Source: Methanomicrobium sp. W14
GTDB taxonomy: Archaea; Halobacteriota; Methanomicrobia; Methanomicrobiales; Methanomicrobiaceae
Assembly (NCBI RefSeq): GCF_017875315.1
Contig: NZ_JAGGMM010000001.1
Location: 62,001-126,000, forward strand
Direction: 5' to 3'
Length of the DNA: 64,000 nt
In this document: positions 54,729 through 63,282 of the stretch, piece by piece
How positions within the stretch are numbered: the first letter of the stretch is position 1
Layout of the letters: every line of letters begins with the position of its first letter
Translations under genes and position numbers: made by a program
Notes under the pieces: generated by a model
The model's input: only the letters and a program-made list of their open reading frames with translations
Told to the model about the DNA's origin: nothing
Databases searched by the model: none

Positions 54729-56843
54729 TTATTTTTTTGATGATAAATCCTCATTTACAGCTGTTGGTTCAGACCTGTCATACGGCACGACAGTGCATGT
54801 TATTTCTTTAAACATCGACCTGTTGTAAAATAGTCCCACATCATAAGTTCCTATTGGCATGTAACTGAATGTATGTGGGGTGGATTTGCCGGTATATGCG
54901 CCTTTAAGGTATATTTTTGCACCCTGCGGGATACTGTTTATGGTAAGTGTACCATACGGGTATTCATCAAGAACAGCGTTAACAGTATAATCCGGACTTT
55001 GTTTTGTACTTGCAACATAGATTTCATCAAGGTAAGGGTAGTAACCGTCTTTTTGTATTTCAATCCTGTGGGTGCCCCCGGAAATATTTTGGATTTCTGC
55101 GGGTGTGGCTTTTCCTGAACTGTGCCCGTCGATGAATATATCTGCGCCTGAAGGACTGCTGTTGAATTCAACTGTTCCGAATCTGAACGAGTTGCCAATT
55201 TCAATTGATCTGCCGTTATAATTGTTGGTTATTGTTTTGGAATAGTATTTGCCGCCGGAATAGAATGTGATATAATCACTGAACTGGTTTACCAGTACTT
55301 CTGAAGGGAAATTGTATTCGGGTAAACTGCCGGACACCATAAACGGACTTGTTTCAAATTCGTTTGAACTGACTGTAACTTTGCTTTTTTTGTTTACATT
55401 ATCATATGTCAGTTTTTCATAGTTTATCTGCCCGGAAGACAGATAGACATCTTTTGAAAGAAGTATTTCATCGCCGGTTTGTTTTACGCTTCCTGTAGCG
55501 GATGAAAGTTTAATGTAATGCCATCCCGGTTTAAGTCCGTAAAACAGGTGCGGTGTATAATAGTTAGTATCCTCTCCGTCAAGATATATACGCAGACTGC
55601 CCGGGTATGAGGTTATGTACATTCCGGTTGCAGACGGACCTTTTTCTGAAACAACGGTATTTTTATCCGGTTCTTTGGGGTATAAGTTGTTTTTCCTGGT
55701 CAGGTCAAAATATTTTCCTGTTTCATACCCGTTTCTTACGATTATGTCCTCTTCTTCTGTCCGGTATCCGTCTTTCTCAAGATAGATACTGTATACTCCT
55801 GCGGGCAGGTCCTCAATTGTGCAGTTTGTTGTCAGGTTTGTTTTTACACCGTCAATATATATCCGGGCATTTGTGGGAGTGGAGGTTATGTTGAGATTTC
55901 CGAATTCAGGAATCCATGAATTCTCAGAGAGGGGGATATAGCGTGAAAAACCGTAATCTATTTCAGAAAGAGAATCCCCTGTGTTTTCTTTGGATGAGGA
56001 CCTGGTATTTACAATGTATCCGCTGATTAGTGTCCGGGTATTTTTATCAGACACTGATGAGTTTACTTTATTTGTCCACGCAATCGCACCGTTTGAGGTG
56101 CCATACGCATTAAGTGCATATCCGTATGCGTTGAAGACAACTGTTTCACCGTTGTAATTCTCGATGGAATATTCAACTTTTGCCATTCCGCTGTTTGTAA
56201 GGCCTGACATTCCGCTGTTCATTCCGAGAATGCCCACCTTTGCATCGACGAAGAATATATGGAAATCCTCGCTCCTGACCTGGCCGGTCATTATTGGATA
56301 GTCTTTGTTTCCTGCCGGTTTCCAGTTCTGCGGGCCATACATTACCGATGACAGCCTGAAGTCTCTGTCAAGCGCATCGCGAGAGTACGATACAGAGGAT
56401 TCTGCCAAAGTTTCTTCTTCTCCGCAGACAGGTGTCCATTTATACCCGCTTACTTTAAGATGAATCTTAAAGTTGTCGTTGATTTCAGAATCTCCGTCAG
56501 GGTTTCTTATTGCAATCATCAGAATAGCCTTTTCGAAGTACCCCATGCTGCCTGTGTCTGACAGGTAAAATGTGCCTGAATCAGAAGATGTCCTCGTAAG
56601 TGTTCCGTCAGGCTCGGATGTGCTTGTTGTTATATGAAGAGAGTTGAGACCAATGTCCCCTGATGAAAATCCAAGGTAATATGCACCCCCGTTTGCCATA
56701 GAGATGGAAATTTTGTTATTGTCAGGTATTTCATTTGTATTGAAATCCCATGCCGATGACGGTGAATATGCCGTAAAGTAAAGCATTAATGCCATCAGTA
56801 TAATTAAATATGTTTTTTTAACAAATGTGCGGTTATTTTTCAT
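54729..56843 (-). CDS. Secreted PEGA-repeat surface protein
   Basis: The 704-residue protein has a signal peptide (to about residue 31, AYSPSSAWDFN). The N-terminal beta domain (about 40-290) has no clear family. Four PEGA domains follow: about 315-380 (LNITSTPTNARIYIDGVKTN, then GYRTEEEDIIV), 410-460 (MYITSYPGSLRIYLDGEDTN), 560-620 (GTVEFNSSPSGADIFIDGHS) and 635-690 (GTLTINSIPQGAKIYLKGAY). PEGA units are common in archaeal surface proteins and are thought to bind surface-layer or wall partners. No membrane anchor is seen at the C-terminus. It is a single gene. Confidence 0.85.
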   Translation of the reverse strand: MKNNRTFVKKTYLIILMALMLYFTAYSPSSAWDFNTNEIPDNNKISISMANGGAYYLGFSSGDIGLNSLHITTSTSEPDGTLTRTSSDSGTFYLSDTGSMGYFEKAILMIAIRNPDGDSEINDNFKIHLKVSGYKWTPVCGEEETLAESSVSYSRDALDRDFRLSSVMYGPQNWKPAGNKDYPIMTGQVRSEDFHIFFVDAKVGILGMNSGMSGLTNSGMAKVEYSIENYNGETVVFNAYGYALNAYGTSNGAIAWTNKVNSSVSDKNTRTLISGYIVNTRSSSKENTGDSLSEIDYGFSRYIPLSENSWIPEFGNLNITSTPTNARIYIDGVKTNLTTNCTIEDLPAGVYSIYLEKDGYRTEEEDIIVRNGYETGKYFDLTRKNNLYPKEPDKNTVVSEKGPSATGMYITSYPGSLRIYLDGEDTNYYTPHLFYGLKPGWHYIKLSSATGSVKQTGDEILLSKDVYLSSGQINYEKLTYDNVNKKSKVTVSSNEFETSPFMVSGSLPEYNFPSEVLVNQFSDYITFYSGGKYYSKTITNNYNGRSIEIGNSFRFGTVEFNSSPSGADIFIDGHSSGKATPAEIQNISGGTHRIEIQKDGYYPYLDEIYVASTKQSPDYTVNAVLDEYPYGTLTINSIPQGAKIYLKGAYTGKSTPHTFSYMPIGTYDVGLFYNRSMFKEITCTVVPYDRSEPTAVNEDLSSKK

Positions 56844-57291
56844 TTTTAGATTACCCGGAAATATGAACTTTTTTTAAATGCTCTTTTTCTGTAACGTGGA
56901 AGACACCTGTTTATCAGCTAACTCATTTATCTTCTGGTGAATAGCTCTGTAAACCGGTGATTTTGTCGCTCAGAATTACCATCTGCACTGCATTGCATAA
57001 TATATTTTGCCTGTTTTTTTAACTGCCGGAAACAACGTGATAACGGAAAAAAACTATTTCACGTTTTTTTCAGGACATTTTACTTTTATTACGGTCTTTT
57101 GCCATGTCATGATCGGTTTTTAAACTCTCATCCGTGATTTTCTAATGTAATGAAATATCAGATTGACAGAGATTTCAGGAAAATTATGTTTTTGTGCCAT
57201 TTAAATACAAAAAATTACAGATTTGTCCTTGCTGGAAATCAACACAATAACCCGGGGAATTTTTTGCATCAGCTCATTATCTAATACTGGT
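56844..57291. other. Gap upstream of the PEGA-protein gene
   Basis: No gene I can support. A minus-strand stretch around 56935-57000 opens a 19-codon frame (MVILSDKITGLQSYSPEDK) that resembles the start of a PRC-barrel domain, then stops. It may be a remnant. The rest is AT-rich; it includes the 3' side of the EVE gene. Confidence 0.4.
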
Positions 57292-57747
57292 TTATCCCCT
57301 GGGTGTTTCTGAAGCCTTCATGATGAAATCGTAGTCTTCGTCCGGAACAGTTCTCATTGCCGTTCTCAGGTGACCTGTCCACTGTTTTTTGTTCGTGATG
57401 AAATTAAGTTTAGGAATAAGGGCCTTGAAGTCCAGTTCTTCCGGAAATATTTTGATTGGCCTTAATCTGATCCTGTACGGAAAGCTTTCGTCTCCGTGCA
57501 TTGACGGCGGTCTGATGAATAAAGGGGCTGTATCTTCAAAAGGTTTTGATGCAATTTCAAAGGCTGCTGTTATTGCAGACGGAATTATTGTATCTTCTAC
57601 GGTCTCCTGTTTTACGAATATAAGAATTTTATCTCCGGGCTTTGATCTTTCAATACTTTTTTTGTTCCTTTTCGGGACTCCCCAGATGTTATTTTTCCTG
57701 ATTATTTCCCAGTTGTCCCTGTTTGTCGATGCAATCCAGACTGTCAT
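57292..57747 (-). CDS. EVE-domain protein
   Basis: The 151-residue protein is a single EVE domain of the PUA-like fold: WIASTNRDNWEIIRKNNIWG near residue 4-23, then SIERSKPGDKILIFVKQE near 31-48, and FITNKKQWTGHLRTAMRTV near 116-134. EVE and related YTH domains bind modified bases. In prokaryotes some EVE proteins recognise 5-methylcytosine-type bases in DNA restriction systems, while others may act on tRNA. No nuclease domain is fused here, so the role is open. Confidence 0.88.
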   Translation of the reverse strand: MTVWIASTNRDNWEIIRKNNIWGVPKRNKKSIERSKPGDKILIFVKQETVEDTIIPSAITAAFEIASKPFEDTAPLFIRPPSMHGDESFPYRIRLRPIKIFPEELDFKALIPKLNFITNKKQWTGHLRTAMRTVPDEDYDFIMKASETPRG

Positions 57748-58039
57748 TGAAAAGGTTTATAGTAATTCATATTTAATAAAGTGACTTTCATCTGAATTCT
57801 GAAGGAAAATTCAATAGAGTTGTTGACGAAAATGACAAAAATCTACTCAAATTGAAATTTCATGAATTTCGTATGTCGTTTTTATTACAACACAGGGACT
57901 TACAGCATTCACTATGCATAAGTAGTTTTGAAAGCAGACACTTGGATAAACAGTTTAATTGAAACTTTTTAGACATTATAAAAAACCGGGTTTTGGAAAA
58001 TCCGTTACGATTTCACCTTCCTTTAAAATTTTCATAGTT

Positions 58040-58373
58040 ACGCTTCTTTAGGCAGCTAACCTTGTAATGCTTGTTTCAGCGGCTGACGAATCTCCGGGAA
58101 CCCCCTCGATTCGCGCCGAAGACACATGGGACAATGACGGCAGTTACACGATAATTATGAACCTTTGGTGGGGGCGTGAACGGTGATAAGGTCACTCTTT
58201 ATGAAAACGGAGATATTGTAGAGAGTTTTTCTCTTTCTGTTGATTCCCCGAATTCTCAGAGCTGCACTTTTGACTTCAGCGATAAAAGTGACGATACCTA
58301 CAGTTATTGTGTGGGATTGTCCAATTCTACCGGTTTCACCCGGAGTGATGCTATAGAGGTAACTGTCATTTAA
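58040..58373 (+). pseudogene. Decayed small secreted protein gene
   Basis: A signal-peptide-like string (FIVTLL, stop, AANLVMLVSAADE) runs into TWDNDGSYTIIMNLWWG. It contains an in-frame TAG and then a one-base excess in a run of five G's (58170-58174). Correcting the latter gives VNGDKVTLYENGDIVESF and a C-terminal beta strand set ending at 58373. The text resembles an Ig-like or fibronectin-like unit of carbohydrate-active or surface proteins. The shifted part could be translated only from the ATG at 58176. Two lesions suggest real decay. Confidence 0.5.
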
Positions 58374-58423
58374 GATTCATATTAAATCTTTTTTCATTTT
58401 ATGCAAAAGGAAAAGAAAAAAAA

Positions 58424-58803
58424 TCAGATCTCTTTTTCGTATATAATGACGTCCAGGACTTTTCCAAATTTTTCGCCGACGTTTTTCAGGTGGGCACATT
58501 TTTTATAACCGGCTTTTTCAAGCATTTGCGTGCTTGCCTGGTTTTCCGAGCAGAATCTTCGAAGTGCCTGAGAGCGGAAATGCCTGTACCTTTTCCAGTG
58601 TATTCAGGCTTGAGATAAACGCTAAGTTCGGCGGACCAGTCATAAGCCTGCCTTTTATTATATTGTGCCATATAGCAGAACCTGATTGTACTGTTCCCGT
58701 CCTTAATCGTAAATGAAGCATATTTGGGATGCGAAATATGAATAAGATCTTCCAAATCCTTTGTTGTCATTTCCTCGCTATGAAATGTCACAGAGGAGTT
58801 CAT
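58424..58803 (-). pseudogene. GNAT acetyltransferase remnant, phosphinothricin-type
   Basis: The frame from the ATG at 58803 reads a normal GNAT middle (SFTIKDGNSTIRFCYMAQYN, then LSVYLKPEYTGKGTG). It then loses frame near 58560-58580. Another frame continues RFCSENQASTQMLEKAGYKK, then FGKVLDVIIYEKEI and stops at 58424. Comparison with the usual GKG-x-G to ENQAS spacing suggests that 20-30 residues are missing at the junction, so a deletion, not a simple base error, broke the gene. Two decayed genes lie side by side here. Confidence 0.65.
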
Positions 58804-58929
58804 TTATAATAGTTGTATTTTTCGGCAATTTCAGGCAGGTCTTCTTTTGCCGTTGGAAAAAATTCCACCATACAATTGACATTTACTTTTCAGTGTATCA
58901 ATTTATTGTACCTTTTATTGTTTCGCGGC

Positions 58930-59841
58930 TCATTTGTATTTTATGCAACGGACCTTATGTCCACCTGATTCGCGTAAAATCTGCTTTTTTTTGCACTCTT
59001 CAGTTCTCTCAGTACATCTGGAGTAATACCTGCACCACTCCTGCCCTGAAATTACTCCTTCTTCAGGTTCAGAGATTTTCAGGTCCAAATAAAAAAGTGC
59101 AGAGAGTAGAGCTTTTGTGTAGGGGTGAAGCGGATTTTCAAAAACGTCCATACCTTCTTCAACGATTTCACCTGCAAACATCACGTAGGTTCTGTCTGCG
59201 ACGGCCTTTGCAAGGCCCAGGTCGTGTGTTATGATTACAAGTGCGCAGCCCTGTCTTTCCCGTGTTTGCTTGAGAACAGACATTATCTGTGCCTGGACTG
59301 AGACGTCAAGCATTGAAGTCGCTTCATCTGAGATTATAACTTTAGGGTCAAGTGTAAGTGCACGTGCTATAACCATCCTCTGCAGCTCTCCTCCTGAAAC
59401 TTCGTGAGGATACCTCTCTTTAAGTTCACTGCCAAGCCCCACCTCTGCAATTCGTTTGTCTACCTTTTCTTTTATCTCGCCGGGAGCCGTTTTTCCGGCA
59501 ATGACAAGGGGTTCTGCAACCGACTTCCCGAGAGTCCACCGCGGGTCTGCTGCATCGTCCGGGTGCTGGGGTATCAGCTGAAATGCTGTCCTGAGACCCC
59601 TAAGTTCTTTGTTTTTCATTGCTGTAATGTTTTTACCGTAAAAATAAACCTCACCACATGTTGGTTTTATCTGTCCCATGAGCATTTTTGCAAGGGTTGT
59701 TTTCCCGCAACCTGACTCTCCCACTATGGCAACGGTTTCACCTTCTCCTGCTTCTATGCTGACATTGTCTACAGCTTTTTTTTCTACAGGCGAAATGATC
59801 CCCGACGAATAGACCTTACTGAGATTCTCCCCCTTAAGCAT
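58930..59841 (-). CDS. Opp/Nik-type ABC transporter ATPase, second subunit
   Basis: The 303-residue ATPase has Walker A GESGCGKTT at residues 41-49, signature VSGGELQR near 147 and Walker B IISDEATSMLD near 169. The C-terminal oligopeptide-transporter extension ends with a cysteine-rich segment (CRYYSRCTERTEECKKKQ). It pairs with the next ATPase (oppD-like) to drive peptide, nickel or opine-type uptake. It overlaps the oppD-like gene by eight bases. Its base composition is more AT-rich than the four genes upstream. Confidence 0.9.
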   Translation of the reverse strand: MLKGENLSKVYSSGIISPVEKKAVDNVSIEAGEGETVAIVGESGCGKTTLAKMLMGQIKPTCGEVYFYGKNITAMKNKELRGLRTAFQLIPQHPDDAADPRWTLGKSVAEPLVIAGKTAPGEIKEKVDKRIAEVGLGSELKERYPHEVSGGELQRMVIARALTLDPKVIISDEATSMLDVSVQAQIMSVLKQTRERQGCALVIITHDLGLAKAVADRTYVMFAGEIVEEGMDVFENPLHPYTKALLSALFYLDLKISEPEEGVISGQEWCRYYSRCTERTEECKKKQILRESGGHKVRCIKYK

Positions 59842-60799
59842 GGAGCCAGCACCTCACGTATCTTTCGCCATGTCCTTCGCCGGCCTCTCTCTTTACGAAC
59901 GGCGGAGGCGTTTTGCACCGGTCCGTCGCATAGGGACATCGCGGATGGAACCTGCACCCTTCAGGAACATCGATCATCGACGGCGGATCTCCGGGGATCG
60001 GCTTCATCCCGTTTTCAGGAAGCGATTCGAGGAGGGCCTTCGAATATGGGTGCAGTGGCTCTTCAAAGAAATCCCCTGTCCGTGCGATCTCCAGGATCTG
60101 CCCGCAGTAGTTCACCCCGATTCTGGTACTCATCGCTCTCGCGAATCCGATATCGTGCGTAATAAGCAGAAACGCACACCCGTCCCCGGTGACTTTCCGG
60201 AATGTCGCGGCGATGTTTCTCTTTTTGATAGCGTCCACGCCCTTCGTCGGCTCGTCTGCGATAATCAGCTCCGGCTCTGCCGCAGTCCCCATCGCGACCA
60301 TCGCCCGCTGGAGCATTCCGCCGCTGTACTGGTACGGGTATTCGCGGTAGCGGATCTCCGGCGGGGTGATATCGAAGAACTTCAGGACCGAACGCGTCCT
60401 CTCTTTCGCCTCTTCGCGGTTCATCCCGAGATGGGTCTTCATCGGCTCAGCGATCTGGTCGCCTACTCTCATCACCGGGTTCATCGAGAGATACGGGTTC
60501 TGGGCGATCGCTCCAATGCTTTTCCCCCTGATCTCCTGCATCTCCTTCTCCGGGATCTCTCCGAGATCTACACTGTTCAGCTTGATCGCTCCCGAGACTT
60601 CAGCGGCCGGGGAGAGCAGCCTCATCACCGCGAGCCCGAGTATCGACTTCCCGCTCCCCGACTCACCGATGAGTGCGAATGTCTCGCCTCTCTCTATAGT
60701 AAATGTGGTATTCTCCACCGCCCTCACAGGACCCCGGTGAGTATGTATGAACACGGACAGGTTGTCGATCTCAAGCAGTGCAGGTCTTTCGTCCGTCAT
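59834..60799 (-). CDS. Opp/Nik-type ABC transporter ATPase, first subunit
   Basis: The 321-residue ATPase has Walker A GESGSGKS near residue 42-49, signature YSGGMLQRA near 161 and Walker B LIIADEPTKGVD near 181. The C-terminal extension has the peptide/nickel-type cysteine pair (CRFHPRCPYATDRC). It overlaps the permease gene by four bases (ATGA) and the other ATPase by eight. GC-rich codon use sets it apart from its downstream partner. Confidence 0.92.
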   Translation of the reverse strand: MTDERPALLEIDNLSVFIHTHRGPVRAVENTTFTIERGETFALIGESGSGKSILGLAVMRLLSPAAEVSGAIKLNSVDLGEIPEKEMQEIRGKSIGAIAQNPYLSMNPVMRVGDQIAEPMKTHLGMNREEAKERTRSVLKFFDITPPEIRYREYPYQYSGGMLQRAMVAMGTAAEPELIIADEPTKGVDAIKKRNIAATFRKVTGDGCAFLLITHDIGFARAMSTRIGVNYCGQILEIARTGDFFEEPLHPYSKALLESLPENGMKPIPGDPPSMIDVPEGCRFHPRCPYATDRCKTPPPFVKREAGEGHGERYVRCWLHA

Positions 60800-61638
60800 G
60801 AGATCCTCCCCTCCAGTTCGGTTGCAGTCATGTGCCGGTCGAGAACATCACGCAGCCCGTCGCCGAAGTAGTTAAACGCAAAGACTGTTATCATTATCAT
60901 AAGACCCGGAAATATCATCATATAGGGAGCCGACGAGAAATAACTCCTTCCGGCGTTTAGCATTGCACCCCACTCCGGCGTCGACGGCTGGACTCCGAGG
61001 CCGAGAAAACTCAGTCCCGCCGCGGCAAGAACAACATTTCCTATTCCGAGCGTGGCCATGATGAGAACCGGCGTTACGATATTCGGGAGTATATGTCTCG
61101 CGATAATGTATCCGTCCGAAGCCCCGACCCATTGCGAAGCCTGGATATATCCCTTCGTCCTGATATCGAGCGTCGAGCCGCGTGCGACTCTTGCAAAGAC
61201 CGTCCATTCAACAATAATCAAGGCGATCATCATATTCTCCAGCCCCTGCCCGAGGAACGCCGTGATCCCGAGTGCGAGGAACATCGACGGGAACGCGAGA
61301 AAACTATCGGTCAGCCTCATCAGGACCTCGTCTGCCCATCCTCCGTAATATCCTGCAAAGACCCCGATCGAGACTCCGATCGCCATCGATATGAACGTGA
61401 CCGTAAACCCGACGAAGAGCGAGGCCCGTGCACCATACATCACCATAGTCAGGATGTCCCTTCCCAGCTGGTCCGTCCCGAACAAATGCTCAAAAGACGG
61501 TGGCTGGAGCCTGTCCTGGAGGTTCTTCTCCGTATAATCGTAGGGTGCAAGAACATCCGCGAATAGCGCGATGAAGACCAGGAATGCCAGTATGACAACG
61601 GATATCGCAATCTGCCGGTTCTTAAGAAGCTCTCTCAT
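60796..61638 (-). CDS. Opp/Nik-type ABC transporter permease, DppC/NikC-like
   Basis: The 280-residue permease has about six helices, an N-terminal helix, FGTDQLGRDILTMVMYGARA near residue 53-72 (family motif), and the ATPase-contact loop EWTVFARVARGSTLDIRTKG near 145-164. It starts 17 bases inside the end of the DppB-like gene. It forms the channel with that subunit. Confidence 0.92.
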   Translation of the reverse strand: MRELLKNRQIAISVVILAFLVFIALFADVLAPYDYTEKNLQDRLQPPSFEHLFGTDQLGRDILTMVMYGARASLFVGFTVTFISMAIGVSIGVFAGYYGGWADEVLMRLTDSFLAFPSMFLALGITAFLGQGLENMMIALIIVEWTVFARVARGSTLDIRTKGYIQASQWVGASDGYIIARHILPNIVTPVLIMATLGIGNVVLAAAGLSFLGLGVQPSTPEWGAMLNAGRSYFSSAPYMMIFPGLMIMITVFAFNYFGDGLRDVLDRHMTATELEGRIS

Positions 61639-62572
61639 AGCGTATCTCCGGGTTCGCCCATACGTAGACTATGTCCACGACGAAATTGACTGCGAGGTAT
61701 ATTATCGCGACAAACAGGATCGTCCCCTGCACCATCAGGTAGTCGTGCGAAAGGATCGAATTCACGACAAGGTTTCCTATTCCCGGCCACCCGAATATCG
61801 TCTCGACGATAACCGAGCCGTTGAGCAGGAACCCTATCGTTAGGCCGGTTACCGTGATCACCGGAATAAGGGAGTTTTTGAGTGCATGGCGGGTGATCAC
61901 TGTTTTCTCCGGCAGCCCTTTCGCTCTCGCAGTTGTGATGTAATCCTTTCCCATCACCTCCAGCATGCTCGATCTCGTCATTCTCATTATGACCGCCGCC
62001 GAACTTGTCCCAAGCACGAGTGCAGGAAGGATCATGTACGATATGTCTGTCCCGTGCCCGAAACCCGATGCCGGCAGCCAGTGGAGGATAACCGAGAAGA
62101 TAACTATCATGAGGTACGCCTGCCAGAAGTTGGGGATCGAAACGCCTATCAGCGCAAAGAAACGGCAGATGGAGTCGACAATCGTGTTGTGCTTCACGGC
62201 CGAGAGGATGCCGGCCGGGATCGCAATCGCGAGTGCGATGATCAGCCCGAGAACGGCCAGCGTGAGGGTGTTGCCGAACGCGTTCAGGACCGTCTCGAAT
62301 ACCGGCTGCTCGCTCATGTAGGAATAGCCGAAATCGCCAGTGACCGCATTTTTGAGCCAGTTGAAATACTGAACGTATAACGGCTGGTCGAGGCCGTGGG
62401 CGATACGGAACGCTTCAACCGCCTCCTCGTTTACGCCTCCGCCTGGGCTTGTCATCATAATCTCCGCCGGGTCTCCCGGTGCGATGTATATCAGCGAGAA
62501 GCTCAAAAACGAGATGAACAGGAGCACAGGCACCAGGTAGAGGAGCCTTCTTATGAAGTATTCTTTTAGCAT
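61622..62572 (-). CDS. Opp/Nik-type ABC transporter permease, DppB/NikB-like
   Basis: The 316-residue permease has the typical N-terminus (YFIRRLLYLVPVLLFISFLS), the periplasmic loop with GLDQPLYVQYFNWLKNAVTG near residue 58-77, and the contact loop MTRSSMLEVMGKDYITTARA near 197-216. It overlaps the upstream methyltransferase gene by seven bases. The substrate is unknown because the binding protein is not in the window. Confidence 0.92.
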   Translation of the reverse strand: MLKEYFIRRLLYLVPVLLFISFLSFSLIYIAPGDPAEIMMTSPGGGVNEEAVEAFRIAHGLDQPLYVQYFNWLKNAVTGDFGYSYMSEQPVFETVLNAFGNTLTLAVLGLIIALAIAIPAGILSAVKHNTIVDSICRFFALIGVSIPNFWQAYLMIVIFSVILHWLPASGFGHGTDISYMILPALVLGTSSAAVIMRMTRSSMLEVMGKDYITTARAKGLPEKTVITRHALKNSLIPVITVTGLTIGFLLNGSVIVETIFGWPGIGNLVVNSILSHDYLMVQGTILFVAIIYLAVNFVVDIVYVWANPEIRYERAS

Positions 62573-63282
62573 GTTTTTTTCGCGGATATGATATATGGCG
62601 GATGTGGGTATGACGCCGCATAGTCCTTTTGACTGGAATGCTCCCTTAAAAATTTGTCATAATTCGTGAGGCTCTGCCATGAGGCGTCCGGAAAACCATG
62701 CTCCGCAACGATCGCTGTCACTTTGTCGGCGGTGTTTCCTTTACAGAGCGGTAGCGCATCTTTGATGTCCTGGTAGCATTCCTCAAAATAGGTCTCCGAA
62801 TCCGGTTCGGGCTCTTTGTCAGCCTCGTTGAACCATAAGCCGTCGATCAGGACCAGAGTTCCGCCCGGCGAGAGGATTCTCCGGCACTCTTCAAGGAATT
62901 TTTCGGGATGGGGCAGGGTCCACATTAGATATTTGCTTATCACGAGATCGTATGCCCCGTCGTCAAGGGAGAGGTTTTCAGCGTCGCCCTGCATGAATTT
63001 TGCATCGATCCCGAGCTCTTCCGATCTTTTTGCGGCCTTCTTTATCATCTCTTCGGAGAGATCGATTCCTGTTGACGAATGTCCCATCTCCGCAAGGGCG
63101 AGGGCAAGGACGCCGGGGCCTGTCCCGATCTCGGCGACACGGATCGTCTTTCCTTCAGGGATATACTCCGACAGCGTCTTCTTCCAGACCTCCATCTCCT
63201 CTTTGATGAGATCCGAGAACTCCTCGTGATATGTCGTGCTGCGCCAGTTCCAGTAATCTGCGATCTTTTCCTTGCAGTTCAT
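62566..63282 (-). CDS. SAM-dependent methyltransferase, transporter-linked, copy 2
   Basis: The 238-residue class I methyltransferase has motif I VAEIGTGPGVLALALAE near residue 49-65, the acidic loop GIDLSEEM near 72, and motif VISKYLMWTLPHPEKFLEEC near 116-135. The start KIADYWNWRSTTYHEEF is shared with its paralogue at 63279-63971; the two share family-wide and local features throughout. It overlaps the permease gene downstream by seven bases and the paralogue upstream by four. Substrate unknown. Confidence 0.88.
   Translation of the reverse strand: MNCKEKIADYWNWRSTTYHEEFSDLIKEEMEVWKKTLSEYIPEGKTIRVAEIGTGPGVLALALAEMGHSSTGIDLSEEMIKKAAKRSEELGIDAKFMQGDAENLSLDDGAYDLVISKYLMWTLPHPEKFLEECRRILSPGGTLVLIDGLWFNEADKEPEPDSETYFEECYQDIKDALPLCKGNTADKVTAIVAEHGFPDASWQSLTNYDKFLREHSSQKDYAASYPHPPYIISAKKTC

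Noticed and set aside
57905-57930. A sixth copy of the repeated element (TTCACTATGCAT, then TTTTGAA)
   Set aside because: The spacing to the TTGAA part does not fit the fixed four-base spacer of the other copies.
59840-60871. 343-codon plus-strand frame opposite the oppD-like gene
   Set aside because: It is rich in R, H and P with no protein motif. It is the antisense of a clear ATPase gene in GC-rich DNA.
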